Assembly: GCA_027579435.1 (NCBI GenBank)
Contig: JANBPK010001633.1
Span: 1-20,771, forward strand
DNA: 20,771 nt
DNA from: Candolleomyces eurysporus
Lineage: Eukaryota; Basidiomycota; Agaricomycetes; Agaricales; Psathyrellaceae
Direction of reading: 5' to 3'
Numbering within the stretch: the stretch's first letter is position 1; every line of letters begins with the position of its first letter. This document shows, piece by piece, positions 17,985-20,771 of this stretch. A program made the translations under genes and the position numbers. Under the pieces are notes generated by a model. That model was not told where the DNA came from. It saw only the letters and a list, made by a program, of their open reading frames with translations, and did not search any database.

Positions 17985-18480
17985 TGTTCCAAGAATAAGG
18001 TTGTTGCTCATTGATGATGTGGAAGTAAACAATCTTCATCTGTGTTCTGATAGCTGTAGATTCAATGGATTATCTAGTTTCTCTTGTTTTGATTTCAATT
18101 GGTCAACAAGGGTGAGTAAATTGAAATCTCCAGTTAAGCTGCTGCCTAGTAAGGCACAAGAAGGATGTCCATTTGCACTGACAACTACAATGATAGGCAT
18201 TGGTACAATACACTTTGTCCCCTTCACCCAAGCAGCATTTCTCTGTACCCCCTTTCCCAAATTTTGGGGCACCTGGATACCTGCCACCTTGATTGCATCA
18301 ATTGAGCAATGAGATCCTGAGATGATGTGAGCATTCTGACAACTGCTGCAGAAGTAGGGACTCACAATTGGAAGGTTTGAAGGTGAGTTGTTAGAGTGTG
18401 GTGCCAAGAAGTAATGATCAAGTTCAGCTTGATACCATGCAGTAGGGTTGAACTCTTCATTTCATAACAAGTGAGCAGGT
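17985..18480 (-). pseudogene. Ty3/gypsy-like retropepsin relic
   Basis: The minus-strand frame running from 18407 to 18036 contains VQRNAAWVKGTKCIV, PIIVVVSANGHPSCALLG, SSLTGDFNLLTLVDQL and NPLNLQLSEHR. After a stop it continues with NNLILGT at about 18008-17988. This follows the order of the aspartic protease in basidiomycete gypsy elements, where the active site reads ALxDSGSLGDF and the domain ends with a DLILGTPW-like motif. Here the DSG triad is GSS, so the protease is dead. A Cys/His-containing stretch upstream (YFCSSCQNAHIISGSHC) may derive from the gag/pol junction. The domain is cut by the MITE directly after LILGT. Family assignment rests on motif memory, not on a search. Confidence 0.6.
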
Positions 18481-19250
18481 ACGGCCTTCACAATTCCAAG
18501 ACCTTGTTCTAAAATGAGATAGGTTTCAGTAGGTCAACCTCCTGAGTGCTCACCATCAACACAGAAATGATACTCATCATAAGGATTGGTCAAGACATTG
18601 GACTGGAAGTAAGTATGCCTTCCCCAATTTTCCTTTCAAGTGTTTTTTNCCATAGCAGCACCCATTGTGATGTAAGTTGAGACTTTTGTGAGTGAACAGG
18701 CTAAATTGTGAAGCTCTCAGATGCATATCACTTCAGATCCAAGTGAATGTCATGGATCTCAAATGTGGTTTTAGACCTGCCAACCTGTTGTGTGCAGAAG
18801 CAAGTTGCAAGTGCAATGATCTCATCTCTAGTCAGCTTGGACAGGGGTCTCTCCAGCCAGCACCTTTACATCGACCTTGCCACTCTCCCAATTGATGCCA
18901 CCTCAGTTATAAGAATCAACAGCCTTGGCTCTATCACAAGAAGGACTGGCCTGGGGTGCAACAGATTGGACACTTGAGTTGTCACTCAAGTCTGAGGTGG
19001 AGCCATCAGAGTCTTCTTTCCTGGCTCCTGGAGTGATTACTGCTTTGTAGCAACAAGCTAACTCACTACACTTGTCCTGTGTTAACTGCTGCATAGCATC
19101 TTTGACAGCAGTAGTCTGCTCAAAGGTAAGNAATGGGGGGGNAGCAGGTGCTTGCTCCTCACCAATGTTTGCAGCAGCATTAGCTTGACTCCTACTACTG
19201 GAGATGAGGCTGTGAGTGCAGCAACAATTACTTACAATGAAGAGATCAAG
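18481..19250 (-). mobile_element. Probable gag-side remnant of the same retroelement
   Basis: The minus strand shows broken open stretches: LTFEQTTAVKDAMQQL, SELACCYKAVITPGARKEDSD (frame 19094-18903), and NPYDEYHFCVDGEHSGG near 18540-18600. Stops and small shifts separate them. The position fits a gag region upstream of the protease, and CpG dinucleotides are almost absent. Three unresolved bases (18649, 19131, 19142) add uncertainty. I do not recognise a specific domain, so this is inference from position. Confidence 0.35.
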
Positions 19251-19932
19251 AACAGCAAGACTAAAAAACTACTCCACTCAACACACACAAACTCAATTCA
19301 GTGGTCAAGCCATGTGAAATCTTTGTGAGTAGGGACCTTGTGACTGAAGTCAGGCTGCACATAATCAAAGTGAGTTGTGGGGGTAATAGTGATTATGAAA
19401 AATTAGATAATTCTTCCCTGCTAAAATCCATGAGTCTCAAGCGTACACCAGATGAGAACTTAAAATACTGTTATCCTTTGCTTCAAAATATCGCACCATG
19501 TGAGATAAAGTTAAGTCCAAGCAATAGAGCAATAGATCTCAGGTAATGGGGCAACAGAAATTAGGAACAGTTCAATGATGAAACATAAGAGAGAGCAGTC
19601 CATATATTCCCTATTGAGGCCACGCAAATTGGATGCACAACTAATGTATATTATGAACATTTTTACTACAGAAAGCATGGCATATAAGAGCTAAACCTGA
19701 AGAATACAAAATGTATCATAAACAAGAGGTAGTATGACAGTTGAGCCAAGAGGAATTCCAAAGGTAGATAAAAGTGTTGAATGGAAAGGAGTTAAATAGA
19801 ATCCTAAGCATCATAAGTTGCAAGACAAAATGATGATCACCATTGGCAAAACTTACTGTAGCGATGGGCCAAGGCTGATGTGATTGATGATCAATTAGGG
19901 GGGCTTCCCTACATCTTATAGGAATTTAATGG
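19251..19932. other. AT-rich stretch, no gene seen
   Basis: No coding frame is supported on either strand. The sequence is AT-rich and low in CpG and may be the leader or LTR of the retroelement, or simply intergenic. No matching terminal repeat to the block at 15523-16459 was found by eye. Confidence 0.35.
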
Positions 19933-19959
19933 AGCAGAACAGGCCAGAGATTTTGGGAC

Positions 19960-20562
19960 TTACTTGAGCCAGTCAGAACCATGATAAACTGCATTGGTGA
20001 GCTCAACTTTGGTGGTCTGAATATTTCCAATGATGAGAAAATTGCAACTCTGAAGAAGGCCAGCCTGAGAATAGGGTGGAACCCAGAGCAAAAGGTCTCC
20101 CGATGTATTCTGGATCCAGCCATTGTCATTGAGTGTGAAAGCCCTAGGTGGGTAGTGGTGTAGAAACAAAAATTGTGGATAGGATGACTGTGATGCAACA
20201 TTGTTGCTATGCCCTGTCATTGGCTGCAAGGCTGGCTGTCTGGTGTAGGCATCCCACAACCTGAGGATGTTGTTGTCCAAGTCTGGGACAATGTACTTGT
20301 AATCAGGAGACAACACAGCAGACATGGTGGAGTTCCTATGCACTGCCATTGGCTCCAAGGCTAGCTGTCCTGTCTGAGCATCCCACAGCCTGATGGTCTT
20401 GTCAGCTGAGCCTGAGACAATGGACTTGCCATCTGGAGAGAATGCAACAGACATGACACAGTTGCTATGCCCTGTCATTGGCTCCAAGACTGGTTGTCCT
20501 GTGTGAGCATCCCACAGCCTGAGAGTATCATCACCTGAGCCTGAGACAAGATACGTGACACC
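19960..20562 (-). CDS. WD40-repeat protein, C-terminal part only
   Basis: The minus-strand frame begins within a blade at about 20562 (VTYLVSGSGDDTLRLWDAHTGQ). It continues with a typical repeat (SVAFSPDGKSIVSGSADKTI, RLWDAQTGQ) and a degenerate one (LSPDYKYIVPDLDNNILRLW). It ends with a tail: NDNGWIQNTSGDLLLWVPP, then LIIGN and VYHGSDWLK, stop at 19960. This tail closely resembles the conserved end of agaricomycete WD40 proteins that often carry an N-terminal NACHT NTPase (STAND-type). Such proteins are scaffolds or sensors, proposed to act in non-self recognition. The coding repeats have a 129-bp period. The upstream NACHT part is absent: in this frame a TGA precedes 20575, and the next 120 bases are a Ser/Pro-rich stretch in another frame. 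It is therefore a fragment or pseudogene, with composition like the flanking repeats. Confidence 0.68.
   Translation of the reverse strand, partial: GVTYLVSGSGDDTLRLWDAHTGQPVLEPMTGHSNCVMSVAFSPDGKSIVSGSADKTIRLWDAQTGQLALEPMAVHRNSTMSAVLSPDYKYIVPDLDNNILRLWDAYTRQPALQPMTGHSNNVASQSSYPQFLFLHHYPPRAFTLNDNGWIQNTSGDLLLWVPPYSQAGLLQSCNFLIIGNIQTTKVELTNAVYHGSDWLK
20214..20525. repeat. WD40 coding repeats, 129-bp period
   Basis: Near-identical blocks start at about 20214, 20343 and 20472, each containing cattggct-caag, then gctgtc and gcatcccaca-cctga. The spacing of 129 bases is 43 residues, one beta-propeller blade. Similarity at the DNA level suggests recent duplication or gene conversion, common in this family. 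Confidence 0.7.
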
Positions 20563-20771
20563 AGTGCATGTGGAGCTTCGACTACCTCATGTCCAGTTCG
20601 ATGAGGAGAAGTGGGTGGAGGAGGTGAAGAGGATGAGGTGTCAGGGGAGAGTTGTAAGATGTTGAGCTGGGTAGTACGAACATGGCTCAATTTTTTTTTC
20701 CTGAATCATTGCTATTTTTATTTCATTATATCTTGTTCGTTTGTCTTTTTAATTTTTGGTGTATCATATTC
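20563..20771. other. Window edge, no gene assigned
   Basis: A minus-strand Ser/Pro-rich frame (20475-20690) overlaps the WD40 region in another frame and ends in an AT-rich stretch with a run of T at about 20691-20699. The latter looks like an upstream or promoter-like sequence. It may hold a truncated 5' end of the WD40 gene. Confidence 0.3.

Noticed and set aside
1..20771. CRISPR array, bacterial operon or phage genes
   Set aside because: No regularly spaced identical short repeats and no Shine-Dalgarno-led gene series; gene structure is intron-rich and eukaryotic.

Overview
The window looks like nuclear DNA of a filamentous basidiomycete (Agaricomycetes). The signs are genes split by many 44-180 bp introns with GTRNGT-type donors and CTRAY-type branch sites, an F-box-like gene, a Zn(II)2Cys6 regulator, a secreted subtilisin-type protease propeptide, and the C-terminal tail typical of fungal NACHT/WD40 proteins. 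No bacterial operons, rRNA, tRNA or CRISPR were seen. All gene models were spliced by eye from the sequence; exon phases were checked, but no database search was possible.

Left part, 1-15.4 kb, rich in CpG. An F-box-like gene (887-2060, +) is followed by a gene-poor stretch with decayed coding traces and a 205-bp tandem duplication (4158-4567). A cluster on the + strand follows: an unknown gene with an in-frame stop (6124-6756), then a nine-exon Zn2Cys6-type protein (6794-8813) whose cysteine cluster appears only after splicing. Two minus-strand genes come next: an unknown 242-residue protein (9436-10403) and a protein with a nucleotidyltransferase-like motif (10726-12274). From 13209 to 15378 lies a ribonucleotide reductase large-subunit homologue with an open frame over six exons. 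It has lost all three active-site cysteines and its C-terminal part, so it looks like a pseudoenzyme.

Middle, 15.5-16.5 kb: a candidate LTR (TGTTAA...TTAACA, 937 bp) with TATA-like and primer-binding-like sequence begins about 145 bp after the truncated reductase gene.

Right part, 16.5-20.8 kb, AT-richer and strongly depleted in CpG. It holds two tandem decayed copies of a subtilisin prepropeptide (minus), a 273-bp CACTG-type MITE inserted precisely into the protease domain of a Ty3/gypsy-like relic (minus), and the C-terminal end of a WD40 protein (minus). The composition break suggests either a methylated or mutated repeat compartment or a mis-joined contig.

The most interesting item is the cysteine-less reductase. 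The genes do not form an obvious pathway.
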